64,000 nt of DNA from Acidimicrobiia bacterium (GCA_022821685.1 JAJEDD010000020.1:1-64000); one strand, 5' to 3'; positions 1 to 8,014 are shown, numbered from the stretch's first letter. Notes: generated by a model from the sequence alone, not told the origin. Made by a program: numbers and translations.

Positions 1-206
1 CTCCCGCTCTTGTTCGCTTCGCTCACGGGCCGCTCGGGCCACGGCCTCGCAAGCTCGGCCTCGCGGTCACTCCCGCTCTTGTTCGCTTCGCTCACGGGCC
101 GCTCGGGCCACGGCCTCGCAAGCTCGGCCTCGCGGTCACTCCCGCTCTTGTTCGCTTCGCTCACGGGCCGCTCGGGCCACGGCCTCGCAAGCTCGGCCTC
201 TGGGCG
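1..206 (+). repeat. Three tandem copies of the dispersed repeat, 69-bp period
   Basis: Near-identical units begin at 1, 70 and 139. Each carries the core CCCGCTCTTGTTCGC followed by CTCACGGGCCGCTCGGGCC and an end rich in GGCCTCG. The third unit ends exactly at the stop codon of the minus-strand gene at 207-398. The array is cut by the window edge, so more copies may lie to the left. This short form of the repeat recurs at 24010-24144, also as two head-to-tail copies. Confidence 0.95.
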
Positions 207-398
207 TCAGTCGTCGTCGGCGGAGAGCTCCGCTTCGGCCCGCTCCTCCTCGGCGAATTCCTCGGCCCACGACGCGTGCTCGGGTTTCACGTAGTCGTCG
301 GGCTCGTTGAAGGACTCGATCAGCCCTTGGAGATCGTCAACCTGGGAGCGCTTGAACTTGCGGGCTTCCTCATACCTTCGGTGTCGCCCCTTCTTCAC
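207..398 (-). CDS. Small acidic hypothetical protein, 63 aa
   Basis: I do not recognise this protein. It has a basic N-terminus (KKGRHRRYEEARKFKRS), a central stretch reading DLQGLIESFNEPDDYVKPEH, and a strongly acidic C-terminus ending ELSADDD. The GTG start at 398 is chosen because GGGAG lies 8 nt upstream; the frame stays open for 33 more codons upstream but without a convincing ribosome site. It is transcribed away from the cation transporter at 622, and its stop abuts the tandem repeat. Composition (charged, no membrane segment, no Cys) suggests a soluble cytoplasmic protein. Function unknown. Confidence 0.55.
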   Translation of the reverse strand: MKKGRHRRYEEARKFKRSQVDDLQGLIESFNEPDDYVKPEHASWAEEFAEEERAEAELSADDD

Positions 399-621
399 GG
401 CCCAACTCCCGGTTTGACGGATTCGCAGTCCGAGAGTGTACCGGCTGGGCGCGACTCGACAATCCTCACCGCTCACAGTCACCGCCCTGTTGCCCAACAG
501 ACCGACGGACTCGGCCCCTCTGAGCTTCCGGCCGGCGCGGGGTGGCTATCCTGCGGGGCCGCGATAGCGATGGATCAGGGGATCGCTCTGCGGTCCCCAA
601 GTCAGAAGCGAGGAGTGCCGG

Positions 622-1257
622 ATGGCGCTTACGAGTCCCACATCGCGCCACGGGGCTGTGGCCCGGCAGAAGTGGCTCACCGGTGCCACCATCGGCTGGA
701 ACTTTGTGGAGGGAGTGGTGGCCATCGCGGCGGGGGTCGCCGCGGGATCGGTCAGCCTGATCGGCTTCGGCCTCGACTCCGGCATCGAGGTGTCGGCTGC
801 GCTGATCCTGGCCTGGCGGCTGGCCCAGGAGCGCCGCACCGGCTGCAAGCAGGACGTCGACAAGCGGGCCCAGCGCCTGATCGCGCTGAGCTTCGCCGCG
901 CTGGCCCTCTATGTGGGCATCGAGTCGATGCGCGACCTGGTCATGGCCGACCGGCCCGGCGGATCGCCGGTAGGGATCGTGATGGCCGCCCTGTCGCTGG
1001 CAGTCATGCCATTCCTGGCTCGGGCCAAGCGCAGGCTTGCGCCGCTGATGGGATCTCGGGCCGTCGAGGCCGAGGCCAAGCAGACCCTGTTGTGCGCCTT
1101 CTTGTCGGGTGCGCTTCTGGTCGGGCTGTCCGCCAACGCGGCCCTGGGCTGGTGGTGGGCCGACCCGCTGGCCGGGCTGTTCATCGCCGCCGCGGCGGGC
1201 TACGAGGCCGTGCACACCTGGCGGGCCGACTCCCTGGCCGACACCTGCTGCGGCTAG
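622..1257 (+). CDS. Cation diffusion facilitator-like transporter
   Basis: This is a 211-residue membrane protein of the cation efflux (CDF) type, expected to export a divalent metal such as zinc or cobalt from the cytoplasm by proton antiport. About five hydrophobic segments are visible. The first carries EGVVAIAAGVAAGSVSLIGF followed by GLDSGIE, the CDF pattern in which the Asp helps form the metal site. The last reads NAALGWWWADPLAGL, another CDF hallmark. It is shorter than classical CDFs (about 300 aa) and lacks their cytosolic C-terminal domain, ending in DTCCG. AGGAG lies upstream of the ATG. It stands alone, followed by tRNA-Leu. Confidence 0.75.
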   Translation: MALTSPTSRHGAVARQKWLTGATIGWNFVEGVVAIAAGVAAGSVSLIGFGLDSGIEVSAALILAWRLAQERRTGCKQDVDKRAQRLIALSFAALALYVGIESMRDLVMADRPGGSPVGIVMAALSLAVMPFLARAKRRLAPLMGSRAVEAEAKQTLLCAFLSGALLVGLSANAALGWWWADPLAGLFIAAAAGYEAVHTWRADSLADTCCG

Positions 1258-1328
1258 CGGTTCCCTGCCGGGGCTGCTGCGTGCTCCGTTGGGGCCGGCA
1301 TGCCCGCCGGTAGCATTCGACGGCCCAC

Positions 1329-1413
1329 GTCGGAGTGGCGGAATAGGCAGACGCGCTAGCTTGAGGGGCTAGTGCCCAGATTGGGCGTGGGGGTTCAAGT
1401 CCCCCCTCCGACA
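1329..1413 (+). tRNA. tRNA-Leu (GAG)
   Basis: The acceptor stem is GTCGGAG with CTCCGAC. The anticodon stem is CTAGC/GCTAG around a seven-base loop with GAG at positions 34-36. A long variable arm and a GGTTCAAGT-type T loop follow, giving a class II tRNA of 85 nt. CCA is not encoded. The 3' end recurs about 1 kb downstream (2479-2494). Confidence 0.93.
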
Positions 1414-1488
1414 CCCTTGAGGCCGAGAAATGGCCTGTGAACTCGGCAAATGCTTGCCTTCTTCAAATGCCTCTCTCCGCACTGGTCC

Positions 1489-1896
1489 TCACCAATGGCT
1501 CTGCGTCCCTCGCAATTCGGAGAAGTACGTAGAGAAAAAGCCCCGGTCCCGGGTCAGAAGGGTGTCCGCTCTGGCAACGGCGTGAGCGCCAATCAGGAAG
1601 TCGGCAATGATGCGCTCCCTCGGCCCGCCCGCCTGCCGGTAACGCGCCCAGCGCAGCCCCGCTTCATGCGCTATGGCCGTGTCTATCGGGGAAATCTTCG
1701 CATTGATCTCCCGCAGCGCTGTCTCCAATGCCGACCGGTCCACAAACGCGGGCACAAGCTCCGCGTAGACGACATCGCAGACCAGGATGGCCCCTCGGTC
1801 ATAGGCGTCGATGAGCCACTTCTGCGATTGTGAGTGGTGCGGCGCGCCGGATGCAAAGACATCCAGTAGAACGTTGGTATCGACCGAGGTGATCAT
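1489..1896 (-). CDS. vapC: PIN-domain toxin, VapC family
   Basis: The 135-residue product is a PIN-domain ribonuclease, the toxin half of a type II toxin-antitoxin pair. The N-terminus has SVDTNVLLDV with the first metal-binding Asp. Further acidic positions follow in VYAELVPAF and in RIIADFLIGAHA, with TRDRGFF near the end. These match the PIN quartet of acidic residues that bind Mg for RNA cleavage. The gene overlaps the stop of its antitoxin by 4 bp (ATGA), so the two are translationally coupled. The module lies next to tRNA-Leu and inside the tRNA-derived direct repeat, fitting horizontal transfer. Confidence 0.85.
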   Translation of the reverse strand: MITSVDTNVLLDVFASGAPHHSQSQKWLIDAYDRGAILVCDVVYAELVPAFVDRSALETALREINAKISPIDTAIAHEAGLRWARYRQAGGPRERIIADFLIGAHAVARADTLLTRDRGFFSTYFSELRGTQSHW

Positions 1897-2108
1897 CGTC
1901 CCCTGATCTCTTCGATGTATTGGTCAACATCGAAGGCGTTGTCGAGGATGCCGCTGACCCTCTCGACTGGATGCTGCGCCGCCGAGCGCTTCTGGATGAG
2001 CAGGCCGTGCTCAGTGGGCGTGATTTCGACCTCGACGTCTTTGTTCATGCCGAAGCGGTCCCTGAACCGCTTGGGGATGGTGATCTGTCCTCGTTCGGAT
2101 ATGCGCAT
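1893..2108 (-). CDS. vapB: AbrB/SpoVT-type antitoxin
   Basis: A 71-residue swapped-hairpin DNA-binding protein. The N-terminal RISERGQITIPKRFRDRFG is the AbrB-type motif, and the acidic C-terminal tail (DVDQYIEEIRGR) should wrap around the PIN toxin. It is the first gene of the pair and overlaps vapC by 4 bp. Proteins of this type usually repress their own promoter. The upstream region contains ATTCA and TGAAT half-sites around 2109-2126 that could serve as operator, but this is weak evidence. Confidence 0.85.
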   Translation of the reverse strand: MRISERGQITIPKRFRDRFGMNKDVEVEITPTEHGLLIQKRSAAQHPVERVSGILDNAFDVDQYIEEIRGR

Positions 2109-2199
2109 GATTCACCTCATATGAATTTCTGGTGCCCAACATCATACCGTTCATTGACCGGATCAGCTATCGAGGTCGGGCCGATGGCAAGTCATGTCG

Positions 2200-2329
2200 C
2201 TTGTCTGTGAGAGAGACTGTCGCGTCGCAAGGGTGTCTTTCCCGCTCTTGTTCGCTGCGCTCACGGGCCGCTCGGGCCACGGCCTCGCCCGTATGGGCCG
2301 GATTCGCTGGCCTATTCGCTCGGCCTCTT
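2200..2329 (+). repeat. Dispersed repeat, short-linker form
   Basis: Reads GAGAGACTGTCGCGTCGCAA, then the core CCCGCTCTTGTTCGCTGCGC, then CTCACGGGCCGCTCGGGCC and a right end CCTATTCGCTCGGCCTCTT. It fills most of the gap between the antitoxin start and the tRNA-like fragment. The remaining ~145 bp (2330-2478) hold no gene that I can support. Confidence 0.9.
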
Positions 2330-2503
2330 GGTGGAGGGGTGCGCACGGCTGGCGTCGATGGCAAGAAGAGGATCGGCAAGCTTGGAGTGATGCTCTGCGG
2401 GGATGTGGCGGCGGTTGCCGTTCGCCTTGGGCAGCGCCGCGAGCACGGTCTCGGCCGCGGGATCATCTGACGTTGTGTCCCCCTCCGACACCCTCTCCCA
2501 CAG

Positions 2504-2908
2504 TCACGCACACTCTCGCAACATGAGCAGGCCGTGCCACCACCGCGCCTGCCACGGCAGCGAACACCAGGCGACGACTATGACGGTGCGCAGGCCCGTC
2601 AGGTGGGCGAACTGCATCGACAAGGCGATGCACAGCACCGCTACTGCGAAACTCCAAGGCGTGTTGAACCAGAGATCCCAGCTCGGGACGCTGTCATACA
2701 GCGTCGGAAATGTTTCGCCGGGGTGTTCGCAGGCCAATGCGTCGGTCCCCAAGGCCCCGGCTCCGACGGTGGCCGCGAACGCGGCGGTGGCGAGGCTCCA
2801 GACGCACAGTCCGACGAGGGTGGCTTTGATCCAGCCGTAATCGTGCAGCAGTGTCCGCAGTTGACGGATCGCCGATCCGGACGCGAACACTGCGGCTCGG
2901 ATTTTCAC
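2504..2908 (-). CDS. Small integral membrane protein, 134 aa
   Basis: I do not recognise a family. Two or three hydrophobic stretches are visible: WIKATLVGLCVWSLATAAFA near residue 23, WSFAVAVLCIALSM, and a Trp-rich segment near the C-terminus (VIVVAWCSLPW). The region between helices (CEHPGETFPTLYDSVPSWDL) looks extracytoplasmic. A GTG start at 2908 is chosen because it overlaps the TGA of the upstream gene (GTGA), implying coupled translation; an ATG 21 nt further upstream (2929) is possible. The open frame continues to 3100 but that part shadows the neighbouring gene. It probably works with the DUF2599-like protein. Confidence 0.6.
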   Translation of the reverse strand: MKIRAAVFASGSAIRQLRTLLHDYGWIKATLVGLCVWSLATAAFAATVGAGALGTDALACEHPGETFPTLYDSVPSWDLWFNTPWSFAVAVLCIALSMQFAHLTGLRTVIVVAWCSLPWQARWWHGLLMLRECA

Positions 2909-3336
2909 CAGTTGCACCCCGTGGTGGCCCATGTGTAGGGGTTGTTCGTCGGGTAGCGGTGTCCCTCGAGATCCCAGCTCGTGCCGATCGTGCGAGCAAT
3001 GACTAGACCTGACGCTGCGGCGGCGTGGCACAGGAACTGATCCTTCATCGCTGGCCAGGATCTGACGTAGATGCCGTGGGGTCCGCCGCTGCGCATGCAC
3101 TTTTGCACAGCGTTCCAGGCTTCTTCGGCCAACGCCGCCTTTGGTCTGCCCAGATACAGGTAGCGACGAGTGACCTGCCCATGGACGCGAGTGTAGCGGT
3201 GGTCGTCGTCGTAATTTGATGTGTAACTGATGTGTTTAATGTAGAACGATCCGCAGTAGTGGCCGTCGGTGCCCACGTCTACGGTGAACGCGATGCCCGG
3301 TTCGGGGTTCGGCTGTTTCGGCAGGTCATCGGGCAC
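2905..3336 (-). CDS. DUF2599-like protein, signal peptide apparently missing
   Basis: The 143-residue product ends with MKDQFLCH, then SWDLEGHRYP and a terminal TGCNW. From memory this resembles the C-terminal part of actinobacterial DUF2599 proteins, which carry a DQxxCH ... WxLE ... CN pattern and are normally secreted. Two cysteine pairs would suit an exported protein, yet no hydrophobic leader is present. The frame is open upstream to about 3420 with no ATG, GTG or TTG other than the GTG at 3336, so the leader is lost, out of frame, or absent. It overlaps the membrane protein gene by 4 bp. Function unknown. Confidence 0.6.
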   Translation of the reverse strand: MPDDLPKQPNPEPGIAFTVDVGTDGHYCGSFYIKHISYTSNYDDDHRYTRVHGQVTRRYLYLGRPKAALAEEAWNAVQKCMRSGGPHGIYVRSWPAMKDQFLCHAAAASGLVIARTIGTSWDLEGHRYPTNNPYTWATTGCNW

Positions 3337-3472
3337 GGTCTCGACCCAGTCGTCAGGTAGGTCGATGTCCTTGATCCTCTCCCCTTCATCGCGGGTGGTC
3401 GTGTCGCCGACAAAGTTTCGTCATTTGTTTACGTAGTCACAGCGAGTCTGCGACTTACAGCATTGATTCTGC

Positions 3473-3501
3473 TTGACAGGCTGCATACGTAGTCATAGAG
3501 T
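3473..3501 (+). promoter_or_regulatory. Consensus-like promoter and putative operator of the LacI gene
   Basis: TTGACA (3473-3478) and TAGAGT (3496-3501) are separated by exactly 17 bp. The LacI ATG at 3510 is only 8 nt past the -10 box, so the transcript would be leaderless or nearly so. The spacer contains TACGTAGTCA (3486-3495); the same 10-mer occurs at 3430-3439. The paired 10-mers may be the operator by which LacI represses itself and the operon. Confidence 0.65.
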
Positions 3502-3509
3502 GCGCCGGA

Positions 3510-4517
3510 ATGGACGGCCAACCTGCTGCGAGGGTGACCTCGCACGATGTCGCGGCTGAGGCCGGCGTCTCGCAGGCGACGGTCGCCCGGGTCTTCTCGT
3601 CGCCCGAGAAGGTTGCTCTCGCCACCCAGGAGCAGGTGCGGGAGGCGGCTGCGAGGCTCGGCTATGTCCCCAACGCCATCGCCCGCAGCCTCAAGTCGCA
3701 GCGCACCGACGTGGTCGGCGCGGTCGTCCCGGCCCGAAGCGAGTACTGGCAGAACGTCCTCACCGCCTTCTCCCGGAGGCTGGCCGAGCAGGGCAAGCAG
3801 CTCCTGCTGTTCTCCTTCGTCGATGCCGACCACGTTGAGAGCGCCCTCGACTCGGTGGAGCAGTACCGCCTCGACGGGCTCGTGCTGGCCTCGTCCACGA
3901 TCCGGCTGGAACACCTGGTGCGCATGCAGCGGCCCAACCCGCGGGTGGTGGCGTTCAACCAGCCGGCCGCGTCGGGACTGCTGCCGCTGGTCACCGTAGA
4001 CAACGAGGCCGGTGCCCGAGACCTGGCCGAACACATCGTGGCGCGGGGGGCGCGCACCGCGGCATTCGTGGGCACGGTGGCGACCGCCTCCACCGATCAG
4101 ATCCGCTACCGCGGCGCCGCGGCGGCCCTGGCCGACCATCAGATCGCCTGCCCCTATCTGGAGGCCGGGGCCTTCAACTACGACGCGGGATACAAGGCCG
4201 CGGCCCGGATCCTGGACGGCGACGGCCACCCCGACGCGGTGATGGGCGGCAGCGACGAACTGGCGCTCGGACTCATCGACGGCCTGCGCACCGGCGGTCT
4301 CGATGTGCCCGGCGACGTGCTCGTCACCGGTTTCGACGGTCTGCCCCAGGCCTCGTGGGCCGGATATGACCTCACCACCCTCGTGCAGCCCATCGAGGTT
4401 CTGGTCGACGAGACGCTGGCGATTCTGTTCGACTCCGCCGCGGCGGTGGCGAACATTGAGCGGATCGTGCCCGGCACGCTGCGCGAGGGCAAGACGACGC
4501 GGAGGGACCGTGGCTGA
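3510..4517 (+). CDS. LacI-family transcriptional regulator
   Basis: A 335-residue LacI/GalR-type repressor. The N-terminal helix-turn-helix reads [20 protein letters not shown] with the hinge helix [10 protein letters not shown] around residue 60. A periplasmic-binding-protein-like effector domain follows ([14 protein letters not shown] to [12 protein letters not shown]). It probably senses the substrate, or a breakdown product, of the operon it heads and represses the promoter at 3473-3501. The gene ends at 4517. A sequence resembling the start of the next gene (GTG GCT GAG ATC) overlaps its stop at 4510, which suggests that the downstream dehydrogenase originally began there. Confidence 0.92.
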   Translation: MDGQPAARVTSHDVAAEAGVSQATVARVFSSPEKVALATQEQVREAAARLGYVPNAIARSLKSQRTDVVGAVVPARSEYWQNVLTAFSRRLAEQGKQLLLFSFVDADHVESALDSVEQYRLDGLVLASSTIRLEHLVRMQRPNPRVVAFNQPAASGLLPLVTVDNEAGARDLAEHIVARGARTAAFVGTVATASTDQIRYRGAAAALADHQIACPYLEAGAFNYDAGYKAAARILDGDGHPDAVMGGSDELALGLIDGLRTGGLDVPGDVLVTGFDGLPQASWAGYDLTTLVQPIEVLVDETLAILFDSAAAVANIERIVPGTLREGKTTRRDRG

Positions 4518-4788
4518 GATCGGCAAGGGCACCGACACGACGGGGGCCAAGAGCACGCGCGGATTGCTCCCAGGCGTCTCGCGTTGCGGCGTTGTCATTC
4601 CCGCTCTTGTTCGCTGCGCTCACGGGCCGCCCAAACCCCGGTATCACAGCCCACGGCCTCGCTGCACGCTCTGCGGGAACCGCAATCCGGACGAGTCTAT
4701 CCGCTCGGCCTCTAACGCCTCGACAGTTGCCGGCACGCGGCGCGAGGGCAAGATTACGGGCCGCGGCGATGGCTGAGATCCTCAAGGA
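4470..4788 (+). repeat. Dispersed repeat flanked by a ~60-bp duplication of the gene junction
   Basis: The repeat core begins near 4600 and uses the long linker (CCCAAACCCC ... CACAGCCCACGGCC), ending CGCTCGGCCTCTAA near 4714. The 60 bp at 4470-4529 (end of LacI plus a dehydrogenase-like start) align without gaps to 4729-4788 (the actual dehydrogenase start) at about 75% identity by eye. Both begin CCGGCACGC and both carry GGCTGAGATC. The element therefore sits between two copies of the junction. Confidence 0.8.
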
Positions 4789-6052
4789 TGCGACCGCGAA
4801 GCGGGCCCACGGCTCTGATCCGGAGCTGGCCGAGCGGGTCCGCAGGCTGATCGACGATGTCGAGCGCCGGGGCGAGGCCGCGGTGCGCGAGATGTCGGCC
4901 GACTTCGACGGCTGGGCGCCCGACCGGTTCGAGCTGACGCGCGACCAAGTCTGCGAGATCGTCGCCGGGGTCGATCCGTCCACCGTTGCCGACGTTCGCT
5001 TCGCCCAGACCCAGATACGGAACTTCGCTCAGGCCCAGCTCGAGACGCTCGCCGACCTCGAGGTCGAGACGCTTCCCGGCGTCACCCTCGGGCACCGCCA
5101 CATCCCGGTGTCGGCGGTGGGGGCGTACGTGCCCGGCGGCCGCTACCCGATGGTGGCCTCCGCCCACATGAGCGTGCTGACGGCCAAGGTGGCCGGGGTC
5201 CCGAGGATCGCGGCCTGCACTCCGCCCATCAACGGCGCGGTGCCGGCCGAGACGATCACGGCCATGCACCTCGCCGGCGCCGACGAGATCTATCTGCTGG
5301 GCGGGGTGCAGGCGGTGGCGGCGCTGGCGCTCGGCACCGAGTTCGTCGACCCCGTCGACGTGCTGGTCGGGCCGGGCAACGCCTACGTCGCCGAGGCCAA
5401 GCGCCAGCTCTACGGCCGGGTCGGCATCGACCTCCCGGCGGGGCCGACCGAGACCCTGCTGCTGGCCGATGACACCGTCGACGGAGAAATCTGCGCCACC
5501 GATCTGCTGGGCCAGGCCGAGCACGGCCCCACCTCGCCCGCGGTGCTGCTCACCACCTCGCGCCAGCTGGGCCTCGACACCCTCGCCGAGGTGGACGCCC
5601 AGCTCCAGACCCTGGCCACCGCGGACGTCGCCTCGAAGGCGTGGGCCGACTACGGCCGCGTGATCGTGTGCGACAACAACGCCGAGATGCTGGCGCTGGC
5701 CGACGACCTGGCCTTCGAGCACGTTCAGGTCATGACCGGCGACGACGACTACTTCCTGGCCAACCTGACCAACTACGGCGCCCTGTTCCTCGGACCGATG
5801 ACCAACGTCTCCTACGGCGACAAGGTCATCGGCACCAACCACACGCTGCCCACCCAGGGCGCGGCCCGCTACACCGGCGGCCTGTGGGTGGGCAAGTTCC
5901 TCAAGACGGTCACCTACCAGCGGGTGACCGACCCCGCTTCGAGCGTGCTCATCGGCGAGTACTGCAGCCGCCTGTGCGCCATCGAGAACTTCGCCGGACA
6001 CCAGGCCCAGGCCGACATCCGGGTCCGCCGCTATAGCGGGGGCGGCTCGTGA
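4769..6052 (+). CDS. Histidinol-dehydrogenase-family NAD enzyme (HpsN/polyol type likely)
   Basis: A 427-residue zinc- and NAD-dependent alcohol dehydrogenase of the HisD fold that oxidises an alcohol in two steps to an acid. Conserved positions are visible: the NAD region [17 protein letters not shown], the zinc ligands in LLGQAEHGP, the Glu-His pair in FEHVQVM, and [13 protein letters not shown]. The stretch [13 protein letters not shown] follows the catalytic region, as in HisD relatives that act on sulfopropanediol (HpsN) rather than histidinol. The operon has no histidine genes, so true HisD is unlikely. ATG at 4769 is chosen from the homologous start; the frame is open back through the repeat to 4592. 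It overlaps the SDR by 4 bp. Confidence 0.82.
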   Translation: MAEILKDATAKRAHGSDPELAERVRRLIDDVERRGEAAVREMSADFDGWAPDRFELTRDQVCEIVAGVDPSTVADVRFAQTQIRNFAQAQLETLADLEVETLPGVTLGHRHIPVSAVGAYVPGGRYPMVASAHMSVLTAKVAGVPRIAACTPPINGAVPAETITAMHLAGADEIYLLGGVQAVAALALGTEFVDPVDVLVGPGNAYVAEAKRQLYGRVGIDLPAGPTETLLLADDTVDGEICATDLLGQAEHGPTSPAVLLTTSRQLGLDTLAEVDAQLQTLATADVASKAWADYGRVIVCDNNAEMLALADDLAFEHVQVMTGDDDYFLANLTNYGALFLGPMTNVSYGDKVIGTNHTLPTQGAARYTGGLWVGKFLKTVTYQRVTDPASSVLIGEYCSRLCAIENFAGHQAQADIRVRRYSGGGS

Positions 6053-6774
6053 GGAACGCCGTGGTGACCGGCGCCACCGGCGGCATCGGGTCGGCCATCG
6101 CCCGGCGGCTGGCCCAAGACGGATTCGCGGTGGTGGCGGGCTACCACCGCGCCGCCGAGCGGGCCGAGCAGCTGCGGGCGGAGTTGCCCGGCTCAGGCCA
6201 TCGGGCCGCCCAAGTGTCGATCCTCGACCCGGTATCGCTGCATGAGCTGGCAGAGTCGTTGAGCGCGCTGGAGGTGCTGGTCAACTGCGCCGGGATCACC
6301 CGACCGGTGCCCCACGACGACCTCGACGGTCTCGACGACGATCTCGTCGACGCCATCTTCGCCACCAACTGGCGAGGTCCGTTCGCCACGGTCCGGGCCC
6401 TTCGCCCGCTCCTGGAGGCGGCCGAAGCCGGCGTCGTGGTCAACATCTCCTCGGTGTCGGGCGTCACCGGCCAGGGCTCCAACGTGGCCTACTGCGCGTC
6501 CAAGGCCGCGCTCGACTCGATGACCCGCTCGCTGGGCCGGGCTCTGGCCCCGTCGATCCGGGTGGTGTCGGTGGCGCCGGGATGGGTGCTGGGCGAGTAC
6601 GCCGAACGCATGCCCTCCGAGGCGCTCGACGCCCAGCGCCACGCCACCCCGCTGGGTCGCCTCGCCACCGCCGAAGACGTTGCCGCCGCGGTCAGCGCGG
6701 TGGTCGGCGAGCTCGGGTTCACCACCGGCTCGATTATCGCGGTCGACGGTGGCCGGCCCCTGGGGACGTCGTGA
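6049..6774 (+). CDS. Short-chain dehydrogenase/reductase
   Basis: A 241-residue SDR, presumably an NAD(P)-dependent oxidoreductase in the breakdown of the imported substrate. It begins with the Rossmann glycine motif [12 protein letters not shown], has NCAG (residues about 80-83), the catalytic Ser in [13 protein letters not shown] (YxxxK) near residue 148, and the C-terminal [10 protein letters not shown]. The GTG start overlaps the upstream TGA (GTGA), so it is coupled to the dehydrogenase. Consecutive HisD-like and SDR enzymes suggest successive oxidation or reduction of a polyol-type compound. Confidence 0.9.
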   Translation: MRNAVVTGATGGIGSAIARRLAQDGFAVVAGYHRAAERAEQLRAELPGSGHRAAQVSILDPVSLHELAESLSALEVLVNCAGITRPVPHDDLDGLDDDLVDAIFATNWRGPFATVRALRPLLEAAEAGVVVNISSVSGVTGQGSNVAYCASKAALDSMTRSLGRALAPSIRVVSVAPGWVLGEYAERMPSEALDAQRHATPLGRLATAEDVAAAVSAVVGELGFTTGSIIAVDGGRPLGTS

Positions 6775-6866
6775 CCGTTTCCAGAGGCCGAGCTTGCGAG
6801 GCCGTGGCCCGAGCGGCCCGTGAGCGCAGCGAACAAGAGCGGGAAACACCCCGCTGCGGGCGATGA
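6771..6866 (+). other. 31-codon bridging ORF made of the dispersed repeat
   Basis: A GTG at 6771 overlaps the SDR stop (GTGA). The frame reads through the reverse-oriented repeat (6780-6858) with the peptide [16 protein letters not shown], and its TGA overlaps the ATG of the cupin gene (ATGA at 6863). Ribosomes could pass from the SDR to the cupin gene without dissociating. No ribosome-binding site precedes the cupin ATG, which makes coupling more plausible. Probably not a functional protein. Confidence 0.45.
6780..6858 (-). repeat. Dispersed repeat, reverse orientation
   Basis: Reads as the complement of the core (GCGCAGCGAACAAGAGCGGG) preceded by AGGCCGAGCTTGCGAGGCC. It separates the SDR and cupin genes inside the operon. 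Confidence 0.92.
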
Positions 6867-8014
6867 GCTCTCACCAATATGCGCTCGATCCGGGCGAGGT
6901 CGTCGTCGGGGTGGCCGAGACTGACCGGCGCATCATCGAGCCCGACGACTTCGTGGCCGACCCGGCCGCCTTCGTCGACGTCCGCCTGGAGGGGTCGGCC
7001 GGCAAGGCCAGCTACTCCCTCATCGGGCCCGGCGTCTCGGAGAACTCCGATCAGGTGATCAACCTCACCGAACCGCACGGGTTCAGCATCGGTGCCGCGG
7101 CCATGCCCCCCGGTGTCGTCAACAACCAGCACATGCACTACACCGCCGAGGTGTTCATCTGCACCCGGGGCCGGTGGCAGATGCGGATGGGCCAACACGG
7201 CGATCAGACCGTCGACATCGGGCCCAACACGGTGTTCTCCGCCCCGCCCTGGGTGTTCCGCGGCTTCCAGAACATCGGCGGAGACGACACTTGGCTCTTC
7301 GCGGTGCTCGGCGGCGACGACACCGGCGGCATCTTGTGGGCGCCCCAGGTGCTGGAGGCGGCGGCCGCAACCGGGCTCTACCTCTCGCCGGACCAGGCTG
7401 TTCTCGACGCCAGAGCGGGCGACTCGATCACCGATGCCGTCGGCCCGGTCGATGAGTCCCGGCTGGTGGAGCTCGACAGCTACACCGACGACGAGATCGC
7501 AGCACGGATCGTCGGCCCCGACGACCTGCAGTGGTCGAGCGCGGCGCTGCTGTCGAGCGTTGTGCCCGGCCACGCCGGCGCCATGGCCCCCGTGATCGGC
7601 TTCGGGCTCACCGAGGACCGGCGGCAGCGGCCCCCCATATGGACGCCGCACGGGTTCACCCTCGAATGGCTCCGGCTGGAGCCGGGCGCCTCCACCGGCC
7701 TGCATCGCATCGCCCAATCGCAGGCGCTGTTGCTCACCGAGGGCGACTGGCAGATCGCCTACAACCGCGACGGCCGGCGGGCGTCGCGCCGAGCGGCGGA
7801 AGGCTCGGTGGTGTCGGTGCCCGCCGGCTGCTGGCGAGAGTTCTCCAACCCCGGCGCCGCCCGAGCCACCTGCGTGGTCGTCTGCTCCGGCGACGAGCGC
7901 GCCACCGCCGAATGGGATCCCGCAGTGGTGTCGGCCGCCCTCGATCGGGGCTGGAGCCGCGACGCCAGCGGCTACCTGGCCCCGCTCGACCTGCTCGCCA
8001 GGAAGGCCTCGTGA
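6863..8014 (+). CDS. Two-domain cupin protein
   Basis: A 383-residue bicupin. The first barrel has HMHYTAEVF (His 90, His 92, Glu 96) followed by GRWQMRMG, and then PPWVFRGFQNIG, fitting a metal-binding site for a dioxygenase, isomerase or sugar-binding cupin. The second barrel (about residue 255 on) keeps GASTGLHRI and EGDWQ but lacks the second His, so it is probably structural. It lies between the dehydrogenases and the binding protein, which argues for a catalytic step on the imported compound. No Shine-Dalgarno sequence precedes the ATG; translation may be coupled through the repeat ORF upstream. The precise reaction cannot be assigned. Confidence 0.82.
   Translation: MSSHQYALDPGEVVVGVAETDRRIIEPDDFVADPAAFVDVRLEGSAGKASYSLIGPGVSENSDQVINLTEPHGFSIGAAAMPPGVVNNQHMHYTAEVFICTRGRWQMRMGQHGDQTVDIGPNTVFSAPPWVFRGFQNIGGDDTWLFAVLGGDDTGGILWAPQVLEAAAATGLYLSPDQAVLDARAGDSITDAVGPVDESRLVELDSYTDDEIAARIVGPDDLQWSSAALLSSVVPGHAGAMAPVIGFGLTEDRRQRPPIWTPHGFTLEWLRLEPGASTGLHRIAQSQALLLTEGDWQIAYNRDGRRASRRAAEGSVVSVPAGCWREFSNPGAARATCVVVCSGDERATAEWDPAVVSAALDRGWSRDASGYLAPLDLLARKAS

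Larger units (their letters stand above)
1402..2494. repeat. 16-bp direct repeat of the tRNA-Leu 3' end bounding the VapBC module
   Basis: CCCCCTCCGACACCCT occurs at 1402-1417, spanning the end of tRNA-Leu, and again exactly at 2479-2494. The ~1.06 kb between the copies holds the AbrB/VapC pair and one dispersed repeat. A tRNA 3' end repeated downstream is the usual footprint of site-specific integration (attL/attR). No integrase is present, so this would be a decayed or mobilised-in-trans element, or a partial tRNA duplication. Confidence 0.6.

Noticed and set aside
1..206. CRISPR array
   Set aside because: Units are 69 bp head to tail without unique spacers; they match the dispersed repeat family.
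2330..2478. Gene in the gap between repeat and tRNA-like fragment
   Set aside because: Only short frames rich in Arg and Pro are present in both strands; no domain or ribosome site was found.
4592..4768. Extension of the dehydrogenase back into the repeat
   Set aside because: The frame is open, but the protein family starts at ATG 4769, and the extension is repeat sequence. It cannot be excluded as a translated leader, yet the duplication pattern explains it better.
4769..6052. True HisD of histidine biosynthesis
   Set aside because: No his genes nearby; the [21 protein letters not shown] region and catabolic operon fit the HisD-like polyol or sulfonate oxidisers.
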